Source of the DNA: Nymphaea colorata
Taxonomy: Eukaryota; Streptophyta; Magnoliopsida; Nymphaeales; Nymphaeaceae
Direction of reading: 5' to 3'
Length of the DNA: 64,000 nucleotides
Assembly (NCBI RefSeq): GCF_008831285.2
Contig: NC_045142.1
Span: 17,239,354-17,303,353 of the forward strand
Of this stretch, positions 23,386-34,786 are shown piece by piece (position 1 is the stretch's first letter; each line of letters begins with the position of its first letter). The translations under genes were made by a program, and so were the position numbers. The notes under the pieces were generated by a model. It had not been told where the DNA came from. It saw only the letters and a program-made list of their open reading frames with translations, and did no database searches.

Positions 23386-25010
23386 GGCTGCATAACAAGT
23401 CGAGCCAACTCGCGCTCGACTCGAAACTCCACTGGAGCTCGATAGATTTATAAAGGAGTCGAGTTCGAACTTACAAAGATACTCAAAACAATAGACTAGT
23501 TGAGTTCGAGTTTCAGGAACTCGACTCGTTCATACTCGACTCAACTCGTTATTATAAAACCGGGTAAATCTTCAAAGCCGATACACCAAGTTATCGAAAC
23601 CGGTTCACTGGTTTAGGCGGTCAGTTGTTTCTTTCCCCCTTCCGACTTTTTGACTGTTGTCTCTCTCCCTCTCTCCTCCGTCGACCATCCTCACCGCTGC
23701 ACACCAGCATGGCAGCTCCACCATCCGACATCGAGTGGCGGAGCCATATAAAAACACTGGAGGGGCACTTGCTTAACAATATTCAAATCTGGTGGGACAC
23801 TTTTATATATATATATAAAGGGATAACTATTTAAGATTTCTATTTACAAATAAAAAACTTTTAAGATACACGTGTGGACAACTTACTCACATCCCTCACC
23901 ATGTGGCTATGCCACTGTGGGCATCAGGCATCTTGCCACCAGCCCACCGACATCCTGTCATCCAACTCTGCCGAACAGCCATTGGTATCAGGTATACAAC
24001 ATTTCCCCTCTCTTTCATGCACTTTCTCTTTGTCTCTCTTTCTCTCTTTGTCTCTCTTAAGCTCTCGTGACCTCATCTCACCAATTGGACGTAGTAAATT
24101 GGACACTTACTACGCCTCTCTCTACTCTGTCTCACACAGTGTCTTCGGTCGAAAAGGGAAAAGGGGTGGTGCATTGTCCAGATCTTCTACCAGGTTTGTG
24201 TGAGTGCTTTGTTTTCATTTTATGAGTAGAAAACAGAAATGAATGCTCTGTTTTCATTTTTCTTCTTTCTTACTACGTGTGGTTCTTACTTTTCTACTGC
24301 AGTGTTGTATGCAGAGCAGGACATCCTGAACAGCTTGTTTGCATCTCTATTTTTCCCGCTTGTGGTGTGTTCTTTTTGTTGGGTTGGATATTTGCAGGAA
24401 TCAAAAAGAAGCAGACGTAACATGAAGGCTGTTTTCTTCCTCATTAGCAGACATGGAAGGTGACACCGTTCAACTGTCAACATATTTGTGGACATACGTT
24501 GAGAATCAAGCGAACCACGTTAAAATTGCTCGTGTGTGCTGATCACTAGTAATTTGTTTGTCATGACTTTGATTTAGTGTTTGCATGTGGTAGCCGATTA
24601 CCATTACCTTTGGTGGGAACAGTCAAGTTTTCTCTCCTGTTAACTGTTATTCTTCTGAATAGAGTATGGATTCTTCTATATGTACCTCTAGGATTATCAT
24701 CCCCCTTTTTAATGCATCTTTTGAAACTGAAACAGGCATTTGTTGGAGATAATAGTGGGCATTATCATATTGTTGTCGGCTAGCTTCTCTTAAATCAGAA
24801 AATGTCTCTTTCCCTAATGTATATGCAATAATGTCTTTAGTGCTAAAGTTAATGCTAAAAGAGTAAACGCTAAACAAGTTAAATTAGTTAAACGAATAGA
24901 GTTCGAGATCGAATTGGTGTAGCCGTGTCGAGTTCGTGCTTGCTGTAAAGAGCTCAACTCGACCTCGAGCCGGCCAAACTCCGTCTCAATTCGGCTCATA
25001 TGCTTGAATA
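23386..25010. mobile_element. Candidate hAT-like element with TCGAG-rich ends
   Basis: The left end reads TAGGGCTGCATAACAAGTCG, followed by a run of TCGAG/CTCGACTCG motifs (23400-23540). A similar TCGAG/CTCGAGCCGGCC-rich zone lies at 24895-24990 in opposite sense. 'TAGGGCTGCA...' plus TCGAG clusters is a common end of plant hAT elements (see also 47161). The interior holds CT-rich tracts (24010-24060) and no recognisable transposase. Target duplication not identified. Confidence 0.4.
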
Positions 25011-26932
25011 TGCGAGCAAAAGTAAGCCAGAGAGAAGTTTCTAATAAACCAGTCTTAGCTCATGCTGTGTTTCTATGTAGATCAGTATTGAAATTGAACA
25101 GTGACATCCAAAATATGCTAAAATATAATTATATGGCATCTTTTATAGATGCAATAATCTTGTAAAATCTCACATTTTCCTAGAAATAATAACACAACAT
25201 AAACAATATATTCTCTTTGTTATTATATAAAATTTATTAAAAAATATATCCTAAGAAAGAAAACATCTTCGCCCAAAGGTATAGGAAGAAGAGATCCCAA
25301 GGATATATAGAGGATCGATTAGTAGGTTTGACCATCCAATGATTAGAGAGAGAAACAAAGAGAGAGAAAAAAAAGATAAAGAGAGAGAGAGAGAGTGTAG
25401 CACACTTTTACTTCATATCATGGAATAGGATAAAAACCGGCAGCCACAGCAACTGACCTTAAATTTCCTTTATTTTTATATTGGTGCTTTTAATTATTGG
25501 GTTGTTTATATCGATTGACACTCCTAACGAGAGCCAGAAAATTTTGGCTGAGGGTAACTAACCGATCTCTCACTTACGAGAATAAGTGATTGTAGGGAAC
25601 TGACTCAGGTCTGGTGTGAGTACTATATGCGACTGGACGTAGGTCTAGCTCAATCATAATGCAAGATTTCACGAGCTAGCATGGGCAGTGGCCCACGCCA
25701 GTCACACTATTGCCTAAAAAGTATGAGAGTTTTTGAACCTCCAACCCTAATTTCTTTTATCTCTGCTACTAATTGTCACCATCAACTTCCCGATAATAAC
25801 AACCATGTCAACTTCTTTTTTTTTCTCTCTTTCAATGATACTCAAAATCTTCAACTTTCCTTCGTATGACTGGAGGTCTGATCGTAGCCTCCTGTCTAGT
25901 CTTTTGGTTGTTAGCTGACTCTCATGAGTAGGACTTAGCTAGCTTGTTTTTCTTTATGAATTGTAAATTTGATTAATAGTATTCTCCGTTTGGTTTTTTA
26001 TTTTGGCAAGTCTGTAATGTGGATGTTGTTATACACACACACATTTTTTACCCAAATTAACTTAGAACTAGCATCCGACATGCCTGATCTTCATTTCTTG
26101 GGATTCTTGCCGTTGACCAGATTCTGAATTTCACTATTCCTTGAGTTCCTTTCTTGCTTTTTATATTGAAACCTATTTACTAGGCAAGCAGGGGAAACCC
26201 ATGCATCTCCCAGTATAGAGCCGAAGCTCCTATCCAACCCTTTGTCTCGTTAGGTCTTTCAAGCCTATTTACCAAATGCGTTTGTGACCATGACCACCAT
26301 CAGCTAGGCCACCACTGGTTCCTGCATTTTCTTGTATTTTATGTTCTTTACATCTATATCATTTCAAGAATACTACATTTGCTACTCTCTGTGGCAATTT
26401 TAACCAAAAAGTAGAAGGCATCTTCACCAAAAAGGTAAATGGAAGCTTTCCTTAATTTTAAAACTTACTTAAATCGAACCAATACAATAAGAAAGTTAGA
26501 TACCAGATGTAAAGAGATGCATGAAGGGCAAATAAGCTCTTTTCTTGCTGACAAAACTTTTGGGAAAAGATTGGATGGGTGCAATGTGGTTCTCATGATG
26601 ATAAGGATCTCCAGTGAATTTGATGTTACAGATCCCTGTCTACACGTTCTTTTGCACACTCTTTGTTTTTCTATTGTTCATTGTTGTTATTGCGGGTGGC
26701 TTGAAAATTTGTTTCATTTTCTTGTCCATGGGAACTGAAGTAAAGAAATAATATTAGCCTTCCTGAGTCTATAGTTTTCAATTCTGGTGCAGAAATAATA
26801 AATAACCTTATCAAGCAACGGTAAGAAGTTTGATTTTGTTGCATATGTAGCTAAAACTTTTTGAATTAGTTGGGTCCTCTCTTGAAGTTGTAACTGAGAA
26901 CATGCAATGTGGTCATGTCTAAAAGTGTAAAC

Positions 26933-26934
<2 letters not shown>

Positions 26935-26990
<56 letters not shown>
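26935..26990. repeat. (ATT)n(AT)n microsatellite
   Basis: Short ATT run followed by about 45 bp of uninterrupted AT dinucleotides. Confidence 0.95.
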
Positions 26991-26991
<1 letters not shown>

Positions 26992-28399
26992 CAAGCGTTC
27001 TTGGGTTATGATGATGAAGTGCCAAATTTGTTGAGAAAATAACTGGTTGCCATGATGGATGGGAAAGGTTTAAATCCACCATGAAAATGGAGGAAAAGTA
27101 GGTCATTTTGATTGGATGGTCAGCTGAGTTGCTCGAATATTACTTTGTAGTTTGTATATGGAAACATACAGCAGTAGGGTTCGATGAATGTTGGGAGTAT
27201 TAGAGTAGATGTGCTCAAACGAAGGCTCTAGTTATTGCTACCTCTATATGACCAAAGATATCTTCTCTGAAATTCAATATATAATTGACCATGAATCCCA
27301 CAGAAGGCCCCAACTCTTGGTGAGAGATGCTGCATTGATTCACAAGGCCATCTGATTGTCATTAGGGGTCCTTAACATCGATTGCTGAAAGAGATTTGAC
27401 GTTAGGGATCCTCAACCCTGATAGCAGTGATAGTTACTGAGACACTAAGAAATCCTAATTTTTCTAAAGATCAACTAGCCTCTCTCTTTGTTTCCTTTTC
27501 ATGTGGTTTATTTACCATACCAAGGGAAGCGATGGAAGAAATTAAAAGGTGGGTTAGGTTAGGCAAGAAAGGGAAGGTTGTTCCCACAAAATGCATACCA
27601 TTCCTTGTCCAACATAACCCACCTTCTCATTTATTCTCTCATTTTCCTTGATGGGGTAAACAAAATATATGAAAAAGAACACAAAGAAAAACTAGTTGAT
27701 CTTTAAGAAAAGCATGATTACTTAGTGTTTCAGTAACTATCACTGTCAACAGGGGTGCAGATCCATGGTGCAAAATCTATTCCAGCATTCGATGTTGGAG
27801 ACGCCTGATGACGATAACTTTCAACAGTCTGATGGCCTTGCAAATTAGTGTAACATCTCTCCTCAAGATTGGGGGGCTTCCTGCCTGCCTCTTTTTTGTG
27901 AGATTCATGGTCAATGATATGTTCTTTTCAAAAAAAGATATATTTGGTCTTACGGAGGTTTCTCAGTAACTATGAAATTCCCAAAAATGCCATATGTTGT
28001 TATGTATAAAGTAATATACCAACTGAGTCAGCTGGCAATCCTATCAAAATGATCGCTTTCAGTCCACTTTCATGGTAGATTTAAACCTTTCCCATCCACT
28101 ATGGAAACCTTTACTAGTCAACAATTAGGATATCATCATCTCAACCCAAAAGTACTTAAAACTTATCTCTTTGGTGCCAGCACCATCCCACTACAATCAA
28201 GGCCTAGTGAATGCAAACAGCTATCCAGTAATGCACAGTCCAAGCAAGTTTTGGTAAAGATAAATTCTTCTATTGCTGTAGCAGATGAACAAAATTTTGA
28301 AAGTCTAGAGCTAACTAGGTATGGACCAATCAATGATAGAGATGATGCTGGTCTCAATGCTCTAATCATGGTGATAGAGTGCAAAATTTTAGTCTTAAT

Positions 28400-28830
28400 C
28401 ATGTAGAATAAGACAAGGAGAATGATGAAACCAGGACAACCAACTACTTAACAACCCCATTTATTAGATGGCATGAGTTTCCTCACAACCTTAGATAATG
28501 ACTACACTTTTTTGGTGTTATAATCTACCTCCCTTAAGGCACCTTATGTCACTGCGTGTGGGGACCCAAGTCTGAGTATTGGACCAGTTGTGATACAACT
28601 GAAATGACCTGACCTACAATGAGCTCAAACCCATAGTCCTATGGATGTCAATCTGCCCACTAACCGTTTCACTTTCGACTCAAAAAAGTTAAAAACCAAG
28701 ACAAACAACCACTTAACAACCCCCTTTATAAGTTACTTAAAATTCATGACAATCTTTCATATGAGACTAAACTTTTGGGGTGTTACAAATTCATGGTCAA
28801 TAATATATTATCCCTGAGAAAAGATACCAT
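28400..28830. repeat. Diverged direct duplication resembling LTR debris
   Basis: 'aaccaggacaaccaactacttaacaaccccatttat' (28428-28464) is echoed at 28696-28732 as 'aaccaagacaaacaaccacttaacaacccc'. Each is followed by 'ttttt/gggtgttat(aa/ac)a'. The composition is that of worn LTR sequence but no element can be delimited. Confidence 0.35.
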
Positions 28831-30252
28831 ATATTCTTGAAGTTTCTTAAGTGCTAGCGTAATGGGCATGCCTCACATTCTTGAAGTTTGCCTATGATAA
28901 CGAGTTACTGGAATTGTCTAGTCCATAAACATGTTTATCTGGTCAATTAACAGAGCTGGGGAAGGGTTACCTTTGGGGTGATTCCTGAGTTTGGCCGGTT
29001 GGCATTGGTGTAGAATAGAGGGAGGAGTCCATGCACTGGCTAACTGATTGGCCCAGCTCATGCAAGACAAGCATGTTCAGTCTCTAAATCTTGAAAGTAA
29101 CACTTTAAACTCTAGATCTATTATCACCTATATTATTTTAAATTGGAGCCACATGGGAACTAGTTCATGACAAACCGGACCACCCAAAACTGCTATCTCC
29201 GCTAAACAAGTTAAGCATAAGGGCAGAGCTACTGGGGCGCATGGGCCCTAGCCCACCTCAATTTTTTTTTTAATTTACATGTAAATTTTAAAAATTTTTA
29301 CTTGTCCTATATAACAATTTTGAAAAATAATATTTTAGCCCGTATCAAAATTTAGAAACTTTAATTCAGCATCCCTCATAAAAGTTTCCGACGGAGTATA
29401 AGGGATAAATTCAATCTAACTCATGAGAAGAACAACCAACCTCTATAGAGCTCTCAATGAAGGCATACAGGACAAGATATTTTAGAATATTTTGCATTTT
29501 TTTTAGCAATCATATGTTTTGTTATTTTTCTTTCAAAGAACTGTATTTGTCTTTAAAATTTCCATTTACATTTTTGTTGTGTCTATATCACGGGGAACTT
29601 TAATTGAAGGTAATATAATATGGATTTTTTTCCACTAAAGACCTCCACCGGTGAAATCAAACTTCACTGTTCCCTTATGGTGGGGAAGAATTTGGAGAAT
29701 TGATAAATTTAATTAATTAAAGGTGCACATCCCTGAAGAATCAAATTTTTTCCTTTACTGTCATACTGGTGATATTATTAATACTAGTGGTAATTTATAT
29801 ATTAAGTCAAGCGGTACGTCAAATGAACCAGAAATTCGACCTATACCATACCCAACCACCATCCACCGTTCTCTCCAAGTGTTCTCTCAAGTCTAGTCGA
29901 ACATTGGATTCAATTATAGATGTAGGTCATTTAATAAAATCAATTAAAACATGTATAGGAGAATTTCCTAAATACATGCACACCGTTACCCTCTTTTGAT
30001 AACTGGGTTTTAACAACAAATTTTTAATTTTTACACATTGCATCATATTATATATTCTTCAGTGGACGTGTTGCTTTTTCCCCAGTTTTCTTTCAGTTTC
30101 CGAGCATTAAATGATGTGTTCCTTTTTAAATACTTTTTAAAACCACCATCATTTTTGTCTGGAGACTTTTATGATAGAAACCCCATGGATCGTCTTTTTT
30201 TCTTTGGATGTGGAAACAAGGCTCAATGAGTCGTCAAGTTTTCATGCATTGC

Positions 30253-30570
30253 ATGTTAGATTTTTGGAACTGCTTCAAAAACTTAAGTTTAAGAATTATC
30301 AAGCCCCTGTCAGAGGTTTTTTTTTTTTTTGGTGGCTTTATTAAAGGATGTCCTTTGAACGCATGTTGTTTCCGGTGGATAGGACGGGTGAGGAAAGAAC
30401 GCCCCTATTCATAAAACGGGTAATCGCCATAAACAACCTGCGTTCAATATTTTTTTGTTAAACAGATTCAACACGAAGGACATGCTTTAATAAAGCCACC
30501 AAAAAAAAAAAAAACCTCTGACAGGGGCCTGATAATTCTTAACGCAAATTTTTGAAGCAGTTCCAAATAC
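30253..30570. repeat. Small foldback inside the protease arm
   Basis: 30265-30356 and 30486-30570 are inverted copies ('cccctgtcagaggttttttt' then 'tggctttattaaag') around a ~130-bp loop that itself has partly complementary ends. A related block occurs in arm 2 (32010-32290), where the outer right stem is reduced. Confidence 0.7.
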
Positions 30571-31055
30571 CTGTTTACTAGTTAACTCGAATTTCAGTTG
30601 TCCCATGGAATTGTTTTTATTGCTATAGGGAGGAAGACAGTAAGCAAACTTCTTATCAATAGAAGAGCCAACCTGACTTACAAGCGGGAGAGGACCACCG
30701 CTGAGGCCAACAAGCCCAGGAACTTCAATCAAGGCAGGATTAGGAGCTCTTCATTATGAACGCAACCAAAGACAATTCCTGGAAGCTCGATGGTGCCAGC
30801 ACCATCATCAAACAAGAGTGTCTCGGTGGCAAGTTCCATGCAAGAGCTGGAGTAGCTGCTCTGGCTCTTGTAGGTGGCCGACTGAAATGGATCAAACATT
30901 GATGTTTGGCCAGAGCAAGAGTCACAAGGGCAGCATGTCGTCCATATGAGGTCACTACCAGTGTCGAGGGTGGCCCAGTAGAGGCGGGATGGTGTACCAA
31001 GTGAGAGTTTCATGAGATACTCGCCGGAGCCAGACGTCACGGGGCTGGAGATCAT
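30490..31055 (-). pseudogene. Aspartic protease fragment (nepenthesin-like, A1 family), arm 1
   Basis: Reads GSGEYLMKLSLGTPSRLYWA followed by the catalytic TLDTGSDLIWTTCCPCDSC, MFDPFQSATYKS, then LATETLLFDDGAGTIELPGI and a second piece LVGLSGGPLPLVSQVGSSID and FAYCLPPYS. These are plant A1B protease landmarks in order; such enzymes are secreted or vacuolar endopeptidases using two Asp residues. The piece corresponding to YSYGDESF in arm 2 is deleted, and the second catalytic lobe is absent. A foldback repeat follows at 30253-30570. Pseudogene. Confidence 0.85.
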
Positions 31056-31329
31056 GCTGGTGGTATTGGCAAGCAGTTGGAATTGATGGAGAACACTACA
31101 AGCTTTAACATCTCCTTGTTTTTATTAAAGCATATCTCCTTGTTTTTATTAAAGCAGACCGAGTTCCTTCAGTAGATAACCTCCATCAATACGTTGGAAG
31201 AAGAGATTGTTCGAAGATTTTGTTATTGGTGTTGCCCTTGTAAATCACGTTTGTCAATGACAAAAACAATCACATGGGATGAGTTGGAATTAAACTTAAC
31301 CATCATATACAACGTATTCACCGGTTATT

Positions 31330-32400
31330 TCGGTCACCTTTGGTAATACATGTTTTGATAAACAAGGAGAAGTTAAAGCTTGTGGTGTTCTCCATCAATT
31401 CCAACTGCTTCCAGTTACTAATACCACCAGCATGATCTCCAGCCCCATGATGCCTGGCTCTGGCGAGTATCTCATGAAACTCTCACTTGGTACACCATCC
31501 CGCCTCTACTGGGCCACCCTCGACACCGGTAGCAACCTCATATGGACAACGTGCCACCCTTGTGGCTCCTTCTCCGGCCAAGCATCAATGTTTGATCCAT
31601 TTCAGTCGTCCACCTACAAGAGCCAGAGCTGCTCCTCCAGCTCTTGCATGGAACTGGACGATCATGTCAGCATTATCAACTAACTTTGCTGATTCAGATA
31701 TTCCTATGGAGACGAATCCTTCATAGAAGGTATACTTGCCACTGAGACACTCTTGTTTGACGATGGTGCCAGCACCTTCGACTTCCAGAATTTGTCTTTG
31801 GTTGCGTTCATAATGAAGGCACTCCTAATCCCGCCTTGCTTGAAGTACTTGGTCTTGTTGGCCTCAGTGGTGGTCCTCTCTCGCTTGTAAATCAGATTTG
31901 CTCTTCTATTGATAAGAAATTTAGCAATGAAAACAATTCCATTGGACAACTCAAATTCGAGTTAACTACTAAACAAGTTAACTAGTAAACAGGTATTTGG
32001 AACACCACTTCAAAAACTTACGTTTAAGAATTATCAGGCCCTTGTCAGAGGTTTTTTTTTTTTTTTGGGTGGCTTTATTAAAGGTTGTCTTTCACGTTGA
32101 ATCTGTTTTACGAAAGAAGTATTGAACGCGAGTTGTTTATGGAAATTACCCCTGTTTCATGAACAGGGTTCTTTCCTGACCCGTCCTATCCACCAGAAAC
32201 AACATGCATTCAATATTTTTTTCGTTAAAAAATTCAACGCGAAGGACATCCTGATAATTCATAAAAGTAAGTTTTTGAAGTGGTTCCAAAAATCTAACAT
32301 GCAACGCATGCTTGACGACTCATTGAGCTTGTTTCCACATCCAAAGAGAAAAAGAGGATCCATGGGATGGGGTTTCTATCATAGAAGTCTCCAGACAAAA
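31330..32400 (+). repeat. Arm 2 of the inverted duplication (inner part)
   Basis: Reverse partner of arm 1. The outer end continues after the copia-2 insertion at 37316-37410. Confidence 0.82.
31432..31975 (+). pseudogene. Aspartic protease fragment, arm 2
   Basis: Reads GSGEYLMKLSLGTPSRLYWA, TLDTGSNLIWTTCHPCGSF, MFDPFQSSTYKSQSCSSSSC, then after a frameshift YSYGDESFIEGILATETLLF and, shifted again, LVGLSGGPLSLV and SSIDKKFSNENNS. It keeps the YGD segment missing in arm 1 but has its own frameshifts. It lies head to head with arm 1 and ends inside the N-terminal lobe, so it cannot make an active two-lobed protease. Confidence 0.83.
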
Positions 32401-32736
32401 CGTTGAAAATAATTCTCAAAACGTGCTGTGTATCAAGCCCATTTCCAAGTCAGGTCCAGAGTCTGTTATGGAGGCCTGCACGCGAGAATCACCTTGCCTG
32501 ATTTGCTGTAACATAAATGTCTAAAAAGGGTATATAAAGTGTACAAAAGTGTAGAATCTTGTCGGTATATCTGTATTTTTCAAATTTCTTATCTTTACCG
32601 TTGATTTGTAACAAAATTGTATATATAAGGCCACCATTCGAGTAATGGAAGTATGAGTTTTTTTATCCATCTTTTGCTCTACTCGGTATTCCTGAGCACA
32701 TACTCTGTTTTCACCATTTTTCAAGTTCTTGTGACA
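32401..32736 (+). repeat. copia-2 5' LTR
   Basis: Ends GTGACA before the primer site. Contains a TATATAAGG box at about 32620-32630, consistent with the retroelement promoter. Confidence 0.9.
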
Positions 32737-32749
32737 TTGTATCAGAGCC

Positions 32750-33616
32750 ATGTCCTCACATGGACCTGTAGAAATTCCATTGGTGAATGCCTCAAATTCT
32801 TCGTCATCTGAGCCCTCTGATCATGGCACAGTGGACAGCATAAACCCCTTTTTTCTTCACCACTCTGACAATCCAAGAGCGGTGCTGGTCTCCCAAGTTC
32901 TCACAGGCGACAACTACATAACGTGGAGTCACGCTATGGTTATGGCCTTATCTGCGAAAAACAAGCTCTTATTTGTCGATTGCAGTCTACCTCAGCCGAA
33001 CTTGAACTCACCAGACTTCATTTCGTGAAGTTTTATCCTGGTTGCTGAACTCCATCTGAAGGAGCTTGCTAATAGTGTAATCTACGCCTCCACTGCTCAA
33101 GAGGTATGGAATGATCTCAAAGATGAATTCCCACATAGTATAGCACCTCTCAAATATCAGATTAAAGTGTCTATTAGTCATCTTTCTCAAGAAAATATGT
33201 CTATAACTGCTTATTATACCAAGTTAAAAGCATTATGGGATGAGTTATCTTCCTATGATGTGTTACCAGAGTGCTCTTGTGGTGCTCTAAAATTGAATGC
33301 AACAAAGCAGCAAGAAGATAGAGTGATCCAGTTTTTGATGGGTCTTAACGACTCATACAGTGCCATTAGGGGGCAAATCCTATTGCTTGACCCCCTGCCA
33401 TCTGTAGCCAAGATTTTCTCATTCGTTCTTCAAGAGGAAGAGCAAAGAGAAACAAGAGTCCAATCCAACTTGATTGAGCACATTGGGTTGACTGCATATG
33501 GTGGAGAAGCAAGAAATATCAAAAACCGTAATCTGAAGAGGTCACAACAATATTCTTGTACTCACTGCCAAATAGCAAGTCACTCAAGGGAGAGATGTTT
33601 CAAGCTAAATGGATAA
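32750..33616 (+). pseudogene. copia-2 gag
   Basis: The first part carries HHSDNPRAVLVSQVLTGDNY and WSHAMVMALSAKNKLLFVDC. A stop after SPDFIS at 33026-33028 breaks it. It resumes at 33167 with ITAYYTKLKALWDELSSYD and a complete zinc knuckle CTHCQIASHSRERC (C-x2-C-x4-H-x4-C). This is the retrotransposon capsid protein. Confidence 0.88.
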
Positions 33617-33749
33617 CCCCTAATTTCAAAGGAGGAAAACAAAGAGGTGGCAATGCTAATGCCATAGATGGAAATAAAATGCATTCTAATGCCTCAGTGT
33701 CTGTTGTTTCGCCTAATCCAAGCAAGGATCAAGCTCCTGCTCTAACTAT

Positions 33750-34780
33750 GGATGAATACAACAAAAAACAACTTCTTAGAGATCGAACTGCTCTTGCACC
33801 ACAGCCGCCCAATGGCCTCTAACTACATCTCATCGGCCCTTAAGTTTTTGTGTAATGTCATGCTCGTACAATCACCTTACCCCATAAAACTACCAAATGG
33901 AACTGTGGTACATGTTACGCACATTGGTGAAGCCTCTCTACTACCTTCTTTCTTACTAAAAAATGTTTACTACATTCTAAATTTTCAATTCAATCTTGTA
34001 TCAGTAAGTAAACTTGTTTCACTTACTAATTGTCAAGTCATCTTTGGTTCCAATGGTTGCTCCTTGCAGGATTGGAATTCCTGGACGATGACTAGACTGG
34101 GTAATTTGAGAAATGGCCTGTTCGTATGTAAGATCTTTGATCCTTCACATGAATTGTCGCAATGAACTCTAGTCTCAAGCAATCAGATATATGGCATCTT
34201 AGACTTGGGCATCCATCAGAAGCCAAGAATTATTTATTTTCTCAGCATGAATCTAGCATTAAAATGTCAACATTTTATTGTGATGCATGCAAGATTACCT
34301 TTTAATGGAAGTGTCTCTTGTTCAAATTATCCATTTGAATTGTTCATTGTGATATTTGGGGGCCATATTTTCAAACCTCATTTTCTGGAGCACACTATTT
34401 TATTACCTTAGTTGATGACTATACTAGAGTAGTGTGGGTTTACTTGATGCGATTTAAGCATGAAACTTCTCATCTATTAAAAGATTTTATCAACATGAAT
34501 AAAAGGCAATATAAAGCTGAGGTTAAAATTGTTAGAACTGATAATGGAGTAAATTTTTTTTCAAAGGAGATGAATGATTTTTCCATGAAAAAGGCATTGT
34601 TCATCAACATACATGTGTTTATACACCACAACAAAACAGTGTAGTTGAGAGAAAACACCATCGTATTTTATATGTGGCTCGAGCTCTTAAATTCCAATCT
34701 GGTTTACCTTTGCATTTTTGGGACGAATGTATATTGACAGCCATGTATTTTGAACCCAAACAAGTGCCTTACAAAAAAAG
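33750..34780 (+). pseudogene. copia-2 protease and integrase, broken
   Basis: Pieces such as VYYILNFQFNLVSVSKLVSL (pre-integrase, 33965-34020), WHLRLGHPS (34190-34215), then VDDYTRVVWVYLMRFKHETS with VRTDNGVNFFSKEM (34410-34570) and VERKHRRIL-like residues follow the copia integrase order. Frameshifts and stops interrupt it repeatedly. Confidence 0.82.
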
Positions 34781-34786
34781 CTCCTT

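Larger units (their letters stand above)
25070..29990 (+). repeat. Segmental duplication unit A (partner of 38.4-42.5 kb)
   Basis: Collinear matches with unit B include 25130-25290 with 38510-38640, 25690-25860 with 38820-39040, 27060-27240 with 39420-39800, 29085-29215 with 41580-41730, 29455-29640 with 41785-42000 and 29830-29990 with 42400-42530. The tail 29830-29990 is also repeated at 37870-38110. The unit contains no recognisable gene; ORFs at 26439-26738, 27427-27651 and 28101-28406 show no motif. Confidence 0.7.
30056..31150 (-). repeat. Arm 1 of a large inverted duplication
   Basis: Pairs in reverse with 31330-32400 plus 37316-37410 (arm 2, later split by copia-2). Shared landmarks from outside inwards are the 'cagtggacgt(g/a)ttgcttt' end, 'gtctggagactttatgatagaaacc', a foldback block, the protease fragment and 'ggagaacactacaagctttaac'. 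The original loop is about 180 bp (31151-31329). Confidence 0.85.
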
